NCBI GenBank assembly: GCA_016744455.1
Contig: JADGEI010000010.1
Span: forward strand, 1 to 64,000
Reading direction: 5' to 3'
Origin: Alcanivoracaceae bacterium
GTDB lineage: Bacteria; Pseudomonadota; Gammaproteobacteria; Xanthomonadales; Marinicellaceae
DNA length: 64,000 nt
Part shown: positions 9,627 to 19,215 of the stretch, one piece after another
Layout of the letters: each line of letters opens with the position of its first letter
Numbering within the stretch: position 1 is the stretch's first letter
Made by a program: the position numbers and the translations under genes
The notes under the pieces: generated by a model
Seen by the model: the letters and a program-made list of their open reading frames with translations, nothing else
What the model was told of the DNA's origin: nothing
Databases searched by the model: none

Positions 9627-10423
9627 CAGACATAGCTATCGAAACAGCACAACAAAAAAATAACCAAATAAAGTCTCCATCACTATTAAAGGTTGCACTT
9701 GAGGCTCGAACTTTTATCGAGGCCGGATCATTTGCTATGAGTTACCCATTATTACAAGCATCGGCAAAAGGTGACTCACATCCAATTTTGGTTTTGCCTG
9801 GTTTTTTAGCTGGGGATTTTTCTACCAAATTAATGCGTACATTTCTTAAATCACGTAATTTCCATGTGTACCGCTGGGGCCTAGGTCGAAATTTAGGTAA
9901 ACAAAGTGACCCGCAAACGGGAGCTGGTCAGGTTATTATTGATAGATTGGTTGAAATATATGAAAAACATGGCCAAAAAGTGAGCATTGTAGGGTGGTCA
10001 TTAGGTGGTATATATGCGCGTGAATTAGCACGCCTTCACCCCGAAATGGTAAGGCAGGTGATTTCACTTGGCAGCCCTTTTAACAAAACCTTAAAGGCAA
10101 ATCATGCTGTAAAATTATTTGAGCGTACAAGTGGTCATAAAATATCTGAAATGACAGACTCTTTTGTTCACAACATGCATAGACCTCCACCTGTACCCTG
10201 TACGGCAGTATTTTCAAAATCAGATGGAATCACCGCATGGCAATGTTGTTTAGAAAAGCTCAGTGACCAAACTCAAAATATTGAAGTTTTCAGTAGTCAT
10301 TGCGGATTAGGTCATCACCCTTTTGTTATGTGGTTAATTGCCAATCGATTGGCTCAACCTGAGGATGAGTGGAATTGGTTTAAACCAAATTTCATCGAAA
10401 GAAAAATGTTTGTTTGTCATTAA
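9623..10423 (+). CDS. Alpha/beta-hydrolase, lipase/esterase-like
   Basis: A 266-residue alpha/beta-hydrolase. The nucleophile elbow GWSLGG, a likely oxyanion segment HPILVLPGFLAGD and a C-terminal His (CGLGHHPFV) are present; an Asp candidate is FSKSDGITAW. No signal peptide is visible, so it should act in the cytoplasm. It overlaps the WS/DGAT gene by ATGA, so synthesis and turnover (or transacylation) of storage lipid are probably co-produced. The exact substrate is not known. Confidence 0.85.
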   Translation: MTDIAIETAQQKNNQIKSPSLLKVALEARTFIEAGSFAMSYPLLQASAKGDSHPILVLPGFLAGDFSTKLMRTFLKSRNFHVYRWGLGRNLGKQSDPQTGAGQVIIDRLVEIYEKHGQKVSIVGWSLGGIYARELARLHPEMVRQVISLGSPFNKTLKANHAVKLFERTSGHKISEMTDSFVHNMHRPPPVPCTAVFSKSDGITAWQCCLEKLSDQTQNIEVFSSHCGLGHHPFVMWLIANRLAQPEDEWNWFKPNFIERKMFVCH

Positions 10424-10439
10424 AATAGTAAATTCTTAA

Positions 10440-12302
10440 TTAATCATTAGAGCCTTGTTTTAGGCGTTTCACTTCATCAAATAGTTTGTTCCTATTGGCA
10501 TTTTGTGGCTTTATAGCTTCACCCACGTTTAAACCTATTTTTGCTAAGAACTTTCTAGGGCGTCTATCTAATACTTTGTCTTTACGTGAAAACATACTGC
10601 CCCATAAGTTGTTTAATGCCATGGGTATAACTGGAACTGGTGTTTCATCAATAATGCGTTCAATTCCAGATTTAAACTCTTGAATTGTGCCATCGGGAGT
10701 TAAACCACCTTCAGGGAAAATACAGACTAAATCACCATCATCTAGGGCCTTTTTTACTTCACTAAAGGCATGTTCATACATTTTTGGGTCTTCCTTGTAA
10801 CCAGCAATAGGAATAGCTTTTGCCGCTTTAAATACCCATTTAAGAATAGGTATGTTGAATATTTTATAATACATTACAAAGCGTACTGGGCGTCGAATAA
10901 ACCCACCAAGAATTAATGGATCTATAAAGCTCACATGATTGCAGCACAATAAAGCAGCACCTTCATGAGGGATATTGTCCATGTTTTTTGGTTTGACTCG
11001 GTAGATGGTAGAGATCAAAACCCAGACGATTAAACGCATCAAAAATTCAGGAACAACGGTAAATATATAAAGACTCACTAATATGTTAAGAGCAACGGTT
11101 ATCATAAAGAGTTGCGGGATTGACCATTTCATATAGGTGAGTACAAATAGCGCCAATAAAGAGGCAGTAACCATTAATAGTGCATTGATGATATTGTTGC
11201 CTGCTATGATACGGGATAAATGTTTTTCATCTGAGCGCTCTTGAACTAAGGCATAAAGGGGTACAATATAAAACCCGCCAGAAACACCAATTAAGGTCAT
11301 ATCAATCAAGATACGGTAACTGTTATCAAGTTTGAAAAACTCAGAAGGCGGAATGAGCTCGGTTAATACATGCCAATTTTGCGAAGTTATCGCTAAATCC
11401 CATCCAAAAACAGCCATGCCAATCGCACCAATTGGCACCAATCCAATTTCTACGCGTTTACCTGAGAGTTTTTCACACATTAATGAGCCTACAGCAATGC
11501 CAATTGAAAACATAGAGAGCAACCATGTGACTACTTTTTCATCACCAAACAAGATATTTTTACTGAAATTTTGAATTTGCATTAGGAATATTGAACCATA
11601 AAACCAAAACCAAGAGATGGCAAGCACAGATAAAAATACTACACGATTTTTTGGTAGGAACTTTACGTTTCTATAGGTCTCTGTAATGATGTTTAGGTTA
11701 AGATTGATTTCGGGAGAGACGGCTGGTGTATTTGGGATAGCCGTTGCACTTAAGAAACCTATCACGGCAATCAAAATTACACTGAGTGATATGGCGAAAT
11801 AGCCTTCCAATGTAATTAATAGTGTGCCAGCTATGGTACCAATTAGTATAGCTAGAAATGTACTGGATTCAATTAATCCATTGCCCCCAATCAACTCTTC
11901 TTTTTCAAGTTTCTGTGGTAAATAGCCGTATTTAACTGGGCCGAAAATACTGGATTGTGCCCCCATTAAGAATAAAACGACAAATAACAGTTCTGTACTT
12001 TCAAGATAAAAACCTATTGCAGCAATACACATGATAAGGATTTCAAAAAATTTAATAATTTTTATTAGCTTAGATTTTTCATATTTATCAGCAATTTGTC
12101 CAGCTACGGCAGAAAATAAAAAGAAGGGTAAGATAAAAAGACCAGCAGCAATACTCAACAATTTACCGCTATCACCAACAATTGTATAAGTCACCATAAT
12201 CCCCAACGCATTTTTAAAGACATTGTCATTAAAAGCCCCAAAAAACTGGGTTAAGAAGAAAGGAAAAAATCGTTTTTGTTTTAATAGAGTAAATTGTGAC
12301 AT
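10440..12302 (-). CDS. MFS lysophospholipid transporter fused to PlsC-type acyltransferase
   Basis: A 620-residue fusion. The first about 410 residues form a twelve-segment MFS transporter similar to LplT (FLTQFFGAFNDNVFKNAL). The C-terminal about 200 residues are a 1-acylglycerol-phosphate acyltransferase domain with NHVSFID (an HX4D motif) and FPEGGLTPDG. It likely flips lysophospholipid inward and re-acylates it, combining the work done by LplT and part of Aas in E. coli. An ATG 51 bases upstream (12353) would add 17 hydrophilic residues; neither start has a clear ribosome-binding site and I chose the one matching the family's N-terminus. Confidence 0.88.
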   Translation of the reverse strand: MSQFTLLKQKRFFPFFLTQFFGAFNDNVFKNALGIMVTYTIVGDSGKLLSIAAGLFILPFFLFSAVAGQIADKYEKSKLIKIIKFFEILIMCIAAIGFYLESTELLFVVLFLMGAQSSIFGPVKYGYLPQKLEKEELIGGNGLIESSTFLAILIGTIAGTLLITLEGYFAISLSVILIAVIGFLSATAIPNTPAVSPEINLNLNIITETYRNVKFLPKNRVVFLSVLAISWFWFYGSIFLMQIQNFSKNILFGDEKVVTWLLSMFSIGIAVGSLMCEKLSGKRVEIGLVPIGAIGMAVFGWDLAITSQNWHVLTELIPPSEFFKLDNSYRILIDMTLIGVSGGFYIVPLYALVQERSDEKHLSRIIAGNNIINALLMVTASLLALFVLTYMKWSIPQLFMITVALNILVSLYIFTVVPEFLMRLIVWVLISTIYRVKPKNMDNIPHEGAALLCCNHVSFIDPLILGGFIRRPVRFVMYYKIFNIPILKWVFKAAKAIPIAGYKEDPKMYEHAFSEVKKALDDGDLVCIFPEGGLTPDGTIQEFKSGIERIIDETPVPVIPMALNNLWGSMFSRKDKVLDRRPRKFLAKIGLNVGEAIKPQNANRNKLFDEVKRLKQGSND

Positions 12303-12465
12303 AGCTTGTTTCAAATTTTTATTTACCAGTAGTTTACCATTTATTTTATCCATTACTGGTGATAATCATAAAAGTGTTAACAATTGCAACATGCGGGACA
12401 TCAATTTGACCTTTATGAGTTAACTTGATAAAATAATATTTTTAATTATTAAAGTGGAGAAATAT

Positions 12466-12960
12466 ATGGGTTTTTTTGATTTTATAGCAGATGCAGGATC
12501 CAATTTGTTTAAGGGTGATGAGCCAGAACCAGAAATAACTAAACCAATCAAAGTGCATATTAAAGATGGTGGAGTAATGACTGATAATTTAAAAGTGGCT
12601 TTTAATATGGGGGCAGTTACTTTATCAGGTTATGTACCTAATCAAGAACAAAAAGAAAAAGCCGTTTTGATTGCTGGTAATATTACTGGTGTTTCTTCTG
12701 TACAAGATAATTTGATTCTTGGAAATCCTCCTGCTGATGTTGTCGAACAAGAAGCAGAAGAAGTCAAGGCTGCAGAAGAGGCCAGTAATACTGAAGCAAG
12801 CTTTAAGACTTATACGGTGAAAAGTGGTGATACCTTAGGTAAAATATCTAAAGAGATGTACGGTAAAGCCAGTTTATATAACAAAATATTTGAAGCCAAT
12901 ACACCAATGCTAAAAGATGCGGATCATATTTATCCTGGACAAGTTTTGAAAATTCCTTAA
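12466..12960 (+). CDS. kbp: BON-LysM protein, Kbp/YgaU-like
   Basis: A 164-residue protein with the Kbp architecture: N-terminus MGFFDFIADAGSNLF, a BON domain (about residues 25-85) and a C-terminal LysM domain (YTVKSGDTLGKISKEMYG). E. coli Kbp (YgaU) binds potassium and is linked to osmotic stress. ATG 12466 follows TGGAGA; an in-frame GTG twelve bases upstream overlaps that site and is unlikely. No signal peptide, as in E. coli Kbp. Confidence 0.88.
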   Translation: MGFFDFIADAGSNLFKGDEPEPEITKPIKVHIKDGGVMTDNLKVAFNMGAVTLSGYVPNQEQKEKAVLIAGNITGVSSVQDNLILGNPPADVVEQEAEEVKAAEEASNTEASFKTYTVKSGDTLGKISKEMYGKASLYNKIFEANTPMLKDADHIYPGQVLKIP

Positions 12961-12983
12961 TTGAAAATTTATTCATGTCTATT

Positions 12984-13010
12984 AAAAGCCCGATTCTATC
13001 GGGTTTTTTT
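12984..13010. terminator. Rho-independent terminator
   Basis: CCCGAT (12989-12994) and ATCGGG (12998-13003) form a stem with a TCT loop, followed by seven T residues and preceded by four A residues, so it can stop transcription from the Kbp-like gene and also from cbbO on the other strand. Confidence 0.85.
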
Positions 13011-13022
13011 ATGGGTAACAAA

Positions 13023-15281
13023 TTAACTTGAAAGTTTCATGAAAACCTGTGGTAACTGTTCAGGAAGTTTATCAACATGATCGATTATGGTGTAATTGTT
13101 TGTGAATATATCTTGTACGTAATCATCTGCATTTTTGTCAAGGTTAATGCAATAGGAAAAGATGCCTTTTGATTTTAATTCTTCAACTGCTTTTTTAGTG
13201 TCTTTTATAAGGCTTTGTGGGTCCTTGGCATCTATATCAGCGGGCTCTCCATCTGTTAGTATCAACATCAATTTTTTTTCTGCGGGTTGTGCCTCTAAGT
13301 AATGGGCTGCATGGCGCATGGCTGCTCCCATGCGTGTGGAGTAGGCAGCTTTCATTTCAGCAATTCGAGCTTTTACCGTCGCGTTATATTTTTCTGAAAA
13401 GCCTTTTATATGTTGGTAACGAACTTCAGACCGAGTATTTGAGTTAAAGCCAGCTATGGCGAATTTATCACCTAATGTATCTACAGTCCATGCTGTGATT
13501 GCTAGTGCGATTTGTGAAAATTCCAGTAACGTCTGTCCGGTTTCTGAATTGATGTTATTTAATGATTCTGAGGTGTCTACTAATAACATCACAGCAATAT
13601 CGCGAGAATCAGTGGCGTATGAATAATTGATACGCATATCGGGTGTTTGCCCACTTTTGTAATCAATCAATGAACGTAATGCGATATCTAAATCTAGTTC
13701 TTCGCCATCTTCTTGAAAGCGGATGCGTTTTTTGTTTTGTGGTTTCAATATTTCTATCATGCTTTTCAAGCGTTTAGCTAGTTCGGCATACTTTTCTACT
13801 AATCGGTCTATATGACTGGCATCACCTGATGGGTGCAGCCTTTCATAAACGATAGTCCAATCAGGTTTGTATCCCTTGGAAATATAATCCCATTCATCAT
13901 AATATTTTGGAGGCAAGCTATCGGCTGATTCTACTTTTTTTTCTTCGTTTTGGTATTCATCTGGAATAATTTCATCAGCTTCATCGTATTCTTCATAATG
14001 GTACCAAAAATAACGGTTATCATCACGATAACTCACCTCAGTTTTGTCAAAATATATCTCTGGGCGACTATCTGAGTCACATCTTGACTTAATAAAGTAG
14101 TCAGTACCTAAGTCTGACATTTCTTTTGTTGAAGATTCTTTATTATTGCTTAGGCAATGATGAAATTTCTTGCACATTTCTTTAATCAAATCATCATCTG
14201 CATCAAATTGTGGATCAATTAATGCCCGTGACAACCGTGTTGCTCTGTAACGTAAGCATGACATTTGACTTTTGTCACATGCGCCTTTTTTGGGGTAGGG
14301 GTGTAATGCCAAAAAGTAGTTCTTTAAGCCTGGGTACTTTCGCATGGCTAGTGTGTCAACACGTGCATCTTCAAAAGCAGAAACCATTAATTGTAATTGG
14401 GGTGCATAATTATCAGCCATCAACCGAGTGGACCATTTTTTATGGGCCATTAAATGTGCTAAAATCGCTCGGTAACGGTTAAGCCCTGAAATGCTGTTTT
14501 TGTCTTCAAGAACATCTGGTAGGGCAATTATTTCATCACCTAAATAGGGTTGAGGTTTACGTATTTGGTGTGCATCTGTTGTATATGATGATAAGGGTAA
14601 GTCACAATCCCATAGACAATCTCTTGCCATGTTGAGTTTATGTTCGATACTTTTAAAATTAGTCCCCAATCGTTCACGTGCAATAATGCTCTTGGCATCG
14701 TGTGATTGCAATTTAAAATATTCTTTTTGTTGGTCAGGCGCGTCCTTGTAATTACTGGCTCCGTAATGGATAAAGTTTTCAATGCCTTTTAAACATAGTT
14801 TTGGTATAAGGTTTGGTATGCTTTCGAGTAAGGCTATCATTCCAGCACTTTCATGTATGGACTGGTGGCCATGTATAATCGTTTTTGTTTTTTCTACGTA
14901 ATTATCGATGATATGCAGGTAGTACTGTAAATCATCAATGCTATCAATACGTAGGCAGACACTTTTCAGTGATTGTAAAAAAGGAATTAAAGATTTTTTG
15001 TTTGGGCTTCTCGCCAATTGATAACTGTAATGAGTTATTATTTCTATTGAATCGCCACCAAAATGAGCAATTATTTCAGGCATAGAACGCATATAAACTA
15101 GTACAGGATCAACTCCTTGTCCAATTTTACAGAGGAAATTAGCGCCATCTAAATAGGCAAATATTTGTTGCTCAGAAAGGATTTTTTCTGCACTATTTAG
15201 GCTGGGTTCAAATAAATCAATAGCGGCAGGAAACTTGCATGTAAATTGATTTTGGTATTTTTTTCGTATTTCGGGGGTCAT
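13023..15281 (-). CDS. cbbO: RuBisCO activase subunit CbbO (VWA domain)
   Basis: A 752-residue protein of the CbbO/NorD family. The C-terminal von Willebrand A domain has the metal-binding DxSxS motif (LLVDTSESLNN, near residue 568) and a later TDGEPAD. In the CbbQO activases of chemoautotrophs, CbbO bridges the CbbQ hexamer to RuBisCO and lets it remove inhibitory sugar phosphates. Its start abuts the cbbQ stop with no gap, and the locus is headed by a form II RuBisCO, so CbbO rather than NorD is the better call. Confidence 0.9.
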   Translation of the reverse strand: MTPEIRKKYQNQFTCKFPAAIDLFEPSLNSAEKILSEQQIFAYLDGANFLCKIGQGVDPVLVYMRSMPEIIAHFGGDSIEIITHYSYQLARSPNKKSLIPFLQSLKSVCLRIDSIDDLQYYLHIIDNYVEKTKTIIHGHQSIHESAGMIALLESIPNLIPKLCLKGIENFIHYGASNYKDAPDQQKEYFKLQSHDAKSIIARERLGTNFKSIEHKLNMARDCLWDCDLPLSSYTTDAHQIRKPQPYLGDEIIALPDVLEDKNSISGLNRYRAILAHLMAHKKWSTRLMADNYAPQLQLMVSAFEDARVDTLAMRKYPGLKNYFLALHPYPKKGACDKSQMSCLRYRATRLSRALIDPQFDADDDLIKEMCKKFHHCLSNNKESSTKEMSDLGTDYFIKSRCDSDSRPEIYFDKTEVSYRDDNRYFWYHYEEYDEADEIIPDEYQNEEKKVESADSLPPKYYDEWDYISKGYKPDWTIVYERLHPSGDASHIDRLVEKYAELAKRLKSMIEILKPQNKKRIRFQEDGEELDLDIALRSLIDYKSGQTPDMRINYSYATDSRDIAVMLLVDTSESLNNINSETGQTLLEFSQIALAITAWTVDTLGDKFAIAGFNSNTRSEVRYQHIKGFSEKYNATVKARIAEMKAAYSTRMGAAMRHAAHYLEAQPAEKKLMLILTDGEPADIDAKDPQSLIKDTKKAVEELKSKGIFSYCINLDKNADDYVQDIFTNNYTIIDHVDKLPEQLPQVFMKLSS

Positions 15282-16082
15282 TTAGCCAAATACAAGTTCA
15301 ATGGCGTTATCTAATGTCTCACGGATATCGAGGTCATCTGTTATGGGTCGAACCAATGCCATTTTGCAAGCCTCAATTGGTGTAATGCCCTTATTTATTA
15401 ACATGGCGGCATATACCATTAGACGAGTAGAGATTCCTTCTTCTAATCCATGGCCTTTTAATTTACGAGCAGTATGCCCAATTTTGACTAAATTATTTGC
15501 AGTTTCTTGGTCAATATTACCTTCTTTGATAAGAATGCTGGCTTCTAAATCAGCTGATGCATAATCAAAATCCATCGCACAAAAACGTTGTTTGGTGGAT
15601 TGTTTTAAATCTTTCATTAAGGATTGGTAACCCGGATTATAGGAGATAACTAGTTGAAAGTCAGGGTGTGCTTTCACAAGTTCTCCTTTTTTGTCTAGGG
15701 TTAATTCACGGCGATGGTCGGTTAATGCATGGATTACAACCATGGTGTCTTGTCGAGCTTCAACTATTTCATCAAGGTAGCAAATAGCTCCATATCTGGC
15801 AGCAAGCGTTAATGGACCATCTATCCATTGAGTACCATTTTCGTCTAATAAATAACGGCCAACTAAATCTGAGGCTGTAATGTCTTCATTGCAGGATACA
15901 GTAATGAGTGGTTTTTCAAGCTTCCAAGCCATGTATTCAATAAACCGAGATTTGCCACAACCCGTTGGTCCTTTAACCATTATTGGTAATTTGGCTGCAT
16001 AAGCTGCCTGATATAAATCAACTTCGTTCGTAAGTTGTTTGTAGAAGGGTTCTTGATCTATTTTATAGTGTGAAATATCCAT
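15282..16082 (-). CDS. cbbQ: RuBisCO activase AAA+ subunit CbbQ
   Basis: A 266-residue MoxR-group AAA+ ATPase. Walker A is GPTGCGKSRF (near residues 38-47), Walker B ICYLDEIVEA, and sensor region VISYNPGYQ. CbbQ hexamers use ATP to remodel inhibited RuBisCO together with CbbO. It lies 241 bases downstream of cbbM on the same strand and directly before cbbO. NirQ/NorQ of denitrifiers are close relatives, but the RuBisCO context decides. Confidence 0.92.
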   Translation of the reverse strand: MDISHYKIDQEPFYKQLTNEVDLYQAAYAAKLPIMVKGPTGCGKSRFIEYMAWKLEKPLITVSCNEDITASDLVGRYLLDENGTQWIDGPLTLAARYGAICYLDEIVEARQDTMVVIHALTDHRRELTLDKKGELVKAHPDFQLVISYNPGYQSLMKDLKQSTKQRFCAMDFDYASADLEASILIKEGNIDQETANNLVKIGHTARKLKGHGLEEGISTRLMVYAAMLINKGITPIEACKMALVRPITDDLDIRETLDNAIELVFG

Positions 16083-16270
16083 AAGTTTTAATAAGTTGTT
16101 TAAATATGATTACTTGTATTGTAGTGATTGACTGAGAAAGAATAGTTTTTTTGAGTGGAAGCTAAGTTTGTCTTACTCTTACTTTATTCTCATTAAATAA
16201 TGAAAAACCAATTTCTCGTATTTAACTATATTTCATAACAAATACTTTTTCAGTTTAGCACAATTGTAAC

Positions 16271-16305
16271 AAAAAAACCCCTACGTGTAGCAGAGGTTTT
16301 TAATT
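16271..16305 (-). terminator. Terminator-like hairpin after cbbM
   Basis: On the minus strand, about 20 bases past the cbbM stop, an imperfect hairpin (core GTAG/CTAC with outer ACC/GGT pairs, 16278-16298) is followed by seven T residues. It would end or attenuate transcription between cbbM and cbbQ, so the activase genes may be made in smaller amounts or from their own promoter in the 241-base gap. Confidence 0.6.
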
Positions 16306-16323
16306 ATAAATAAGTGGGATTTC

Positions 16324-17703
16324 CTATTTATGTACACCTAGTTTTTCTCTCCAACCTGGATATAAAGTATCTGCATCACCCGGGAATGATTCAAAAGCTC
16401 TAGCAAACTCAATGTGGTCTTTAGCATATTCGATAGGGTCTGCACCTTGAGTCCAACAATCAAATGCTTGTGTTAATGATTTTGCACCTGCAGCTGGAGA
16501 GTCAATGTGACCATAAGAACCGCCACCAGCAGTGTTTATTAGGTTACCATGCCCTAAGTTTTCAAAAAATGCAGGTAATCTAAGTGCATTCATACCACCA
16601 GAAATAATAGGCGTAACAGGTTTCATGCCTTCCCATTTTTGGTAATATACAGGGCCTTGACATTCGTCACGTTCAATCATGTATGCTATTATGTTATCGT
16701 CATTGCCACCTTCCATTTTACCAAAGCCCATAGTGCCCACATGTATACCTGATGCTCCCATTAAACGTGAAAGCTTAGCTAAAACATAAGCGGTGTATCC
16801 GCGTTTTGAGGAAGGCGAAGTAATCGCGCCATGGCCCGCTCTATGGTAGTGTAAGTACTGAGAAGAGTATTGCCTACGAGCTGTAGTAACCATTCCAGGG
16901 CCACCTACATAGCCATCGACCAAAAAGGCTACATGTGGGGCAAATTCACCAAATGATTCTAATACAAAATCAGCACGGTAACACATTTCATGGTAATCAT
17001 CAGCCGTAATATTTGCTGAAAACAATTTCGCCTCACCAGTTTCATCTTGTGCACGTTTCATAGAGTCAACCACCATAGGAATAACTTTTTTCATAGGGCA
17101 AAATACCTGATTGCCTTGTGGCTCATCATTTTTGATAAAATCTCCACCTAACCAAAATTGATAAGCTGCTTCTGCAAACGGTTCAGGACGCAACCCTAGT
17201 TTTGGTTTAATAATCGTGCCTGCTATGTATCCGCCATTAACGCGTGGGCGGCCTAATAATTTCCACATATGCGAAATATCAACTGAAGGTCCGTCAAATA
17301 AATGGAGTTTTGTCTCAGGAACCCAAAAATCAAACATTTGTAGGTTTGACACATCACCCATGCCTTGGTTGTTACCAATGGCAAGAGTCAGGAAAGAAAC
17401 CACCATGGTTTTCCCATCTATACCATTGCGATCGAATAAATCAAAGGGATAGGCAACTTTCATGATACCTTCGGCTTCATCAATATCATAAACCATAGCA
17501 TCAAGATCTTTAGTGAAATCATCGGTTGTGGATACTTCTACATTGGTGCCAGTAGATGATTCCGCTGCAACGTGAGCAGCTGTTTCGAGGTAACCATAAC
17601 CTGTAGCTGGTTGCATGGTATAGGCCACTAATATATGATTTTGGCCTTTAATTAAATCTTCTTCTTTTAGCGTTAAGTCAGCATAACGATTCGATTGGTC
17701 CAT
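16324..17703 (-). CDS. cbbM: RuBisCO form II large subunit
   Basis: A 459-residue ribulose-1,5-bisphosphate carboxylase of form II, which needs no small subunit; none is encoded here. Active-site segments are intact: [26 protein letters not shown] with the lysine that is carbamylated, the HYHRAGHGA region, and [14 protein letters not shown] 17703 is preceded by AGAGGA nine bases upstream. The divergent LysR gene and the cbbQO pair downstream form a self-contained carbon-fixation locus. Other Calvin-cycle genes, including phosphoribulokinase, are not in this window. Confidence 0.97.
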   Translation of the reverse strand: MDQSNRYADLTLKEEDLIKGQNHILVAYTMQPATGYGYLETAAHVAAESSTGTNVEVSTTDDFTKDLDAMVYDIDEAEGIMKVAYPFDLFDRNGIDGKTMVVSFLTLAIGNNQGMGDVSNLQMFDFWVPETKLHLFDGPSVDISHMWKLLGRPRVNGGYIAGTIIKPKLGLRPEPFAEAAYQFWLGGDFIKNDEPQGNQVFCPMKKVIPMVVDSMKRAQDETGEAKLFSANITADDYHEMCYRADFVLESFGEFAPHVAFLVDGYVGGPGMVTTARRQYSSQYLHYHRAGHGAITSPSSKRGYTAYVLAKLSRLMGASGIHVGTMGFGKMEGGNDDNIIAYMIERDECQGPVYYQKWEGMKPVTPIISGGMNALRLPAFFENLGHGNLINTAGGGSYGHIDSPAAGAKSLTQAFDCWTQGADPIEYAKDHIEFARAFESFPGDADTLYPGWREKLGVHK

Positions 17704-17752
17704 TTTTTATGTCCTCTGTATTATGTTTATGTTGCTCACATCTTAATCGAAA

Positions 17753-17792
17753 GTTATAATAAATAAAAGTCATGAATTTTTATAAAATACAT
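17753..17792 (-). promoter_or_regulatory. cbbM promoter and candidate CbbR operator
   Basis: The 100-base cbbM-cbbR gap contains an imperfect palindrome, ATGAATTTT-TAT-AAAATACAT (17772-17792, one mismatch per arm), close to the TN11A-type sites bound by LysR regulators. On the minus strand a TATAAC -10 (17758-17753) lies about 50 bases before the cbbM start, with no good -35, as is common for activator-dependent promoters. Confidence 0.5.
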
Positions 17793-17803
17793 AAGATATA
17801 TTT

Positions 17804-18703
17804 ATGAATGTTACTATTAGACAAATTAATATTTTTGTAGAGGTTGCTAATCATTTAAGCATTACCAAGGCAGCAAATGCTATGTTTTTAACACAACCTG
17901 CTGTTTCGATGCAGATTAAACAATTGGAAGAAATGGTTGACATGCCTTTGTTAAATCATGTTGGGAAGAAACTGTCATTAACTCAAGCTGGTGAGGAATT
18001 TTTAAAGTACTGTATACGTATCAAGAATGAATTATATGCAGCCAAGGAGCTAATGCAGGAGTTTAAAGGCGCTAAACGCGGCACATTAAATATTTCAGTT
18101 GCTAGCACCTTGAGTCATTTTGCTGTACAAACGATAAAAGAATTTTTAGCTCTGCATCCAAAAATAAAAATAAAATTTGAAGTGAATAACCGGCATACAG
18201 TTCTTGAAAACCTTAAAAATTCTACGGCAGATATTGTACTTATGGGTAAACCTCCTCTGGACCAAGATTTAGAATTTAGTGTTATTAAAGAAAATCCACT
18301 TATTGTTGTTGCCCCTGCGAGCCATATCTTAACAAAAAAAGAAAATGTTAGCTTAAAAGAGTTGTGCCAGCATACCTTTGTTATTCGTGAAAAGGGTTCA
18401 GGTACGCGTTTAGCTTTCAAATCAATGTTAGATGTTAAAGGGTTGAAGTTAAGTGATCATATGACAATTAACAATAATGAGTCAATTAAATTATGTGTAG
18501 AAGCTGGTTTAGGGTTAGGTGTTGTTTCAATTCATACAGTTAGAGCTAACCTAGATAATGGAAATTTAGTGAAGTTGAATGTAGAAAATTTTCCAATTAT
18601 TAAGAAATGGTATATTGTCAACCGGAAATCTTATCACTTACCTGCTGTAGCTAAAGTTTTTCGAGACTTTGTTATCAATCAAATTTTATTTAGAGCACAT
18701 TAA
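17804..18703 (+). CDS. cbbR: LysR-family regulator CbbR
   Basis: A 299-residue LysR-type regulator with an N-terminal helix-turn-helix (SITKAANAMFLTQPAVSMQIKQLEE truncated here: residues about 20-44) and a periplasmic-binding-protein-like effector domain. It is transcribed away from cbbM across a short gap, the standard arrangement for CbbR, which activates Calvin genes in response to metabolites such as RuBP, ATP or NADPH. The sequence is consistent with CbbR but the name rests mainly on position. Confidence 0.88.
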   Translation: MNVTIRQINIFVEVANHLSITKAANAMFLTQPAVSMQIKQLEEMVDMPLLNHVGKKLSLTQAGEEFLKYCIRIKNELYAAKELMQEFKGAKRGTLNISVASTLSHFAVQTIKEFLALHPKIKIKFEVNNRHTVLENLKNSTADIVLMGKPPLDQDLEFSVIKENPLIVVAPASHILTKKENVSLKELCQHTFVIREKGSGTRLAFKSMLDVKGLKLSDHMTINNNESIKLCVEAGLGLGVVSIHTVRANLDNGNLVKLNVENFPIIKKWYIVNRKSYHLPAVAKVFRDFVINQILFRAH

Positions 18704-18758
18704 TGTTAAAATTTCGTTTTCAATTTAACGCTAGTACAATCAGGAGCATCACTAACAA

Positions 18759-19187
18759 ATGAAAGTTTTTTCAATCTTTATCTTTATCGCCATCGGTATA
18801 ATCATCAGTGCCACACTAATCACGTATACCACAATATCAGCACAGAATTTACTTATCGCAGGGGCAGTTATTTTTGCTGTTTCTGTGGTTTTATCTTACT
18901 TGTCACATAGAGCAAATACAGTCACACCCAAACAAAAACCTGTTAAAAAAACGACTAAAAAGAAAGTAAAAGTACCAAAAGGCAACAAATCAGTTAATGG
19001 TACAGTCAAGTGGTTTAATAAAACCAAGGGTTTTGGTTTTATTACTCAAGAAAATGGTGATGATATTTTTGTTCACCAAAGTTCATTGGCGTTTAAAAAT
19101 GGAACATTAAAGGACGGTCAGTCAGTCACAATGAATGTTATTATGGATGATAAAGGTCCTCAAGCTGAGAATGTACAAAGAGCTTAA
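18759..19187 (+). CDS. Membrane-anchored cold-shock-domain protein
   Basis: A 142-residue protein: two hydrophobic segments (about residues 4-25 and 30-48), a lysine-rich linker, then a complete C-terminal cold-shock domain of about 66 residues with RNP1 KGFGFI and RNP2-like DIFVHQ. It should hold a nucleic-acid-binding domain at the inner face of the membrane. Typical CspA-type proteins have no membrane part. It stands between cbbR and a terminator hairpin. Confidence 0.85.
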   Translation: MKVFSIFIFIAIGIIISATLITYTTISAQNLLIAGAVIFAVSVVLSYLSHRANTVTPKQKPVKKTTKKKVKVPKGNKSVNGTVKWFNKTKGFGFITQENGDDIFVHQSSLAFKNGTLKDGQSVTMNVIMDDKGPQAENVQRA

Positions 19188-19215
19188 AGTTTTGTCTATT
19201 ATGAAAAGCAGTTTT

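Noticed and set aside
13023..16082. norQ/norD of nitric oxide reductase
   Set aside because: No norB or norC is present, and the pair follows cbbM on the same strand with cbbR divergent, so CbbQ/CbbO fits.
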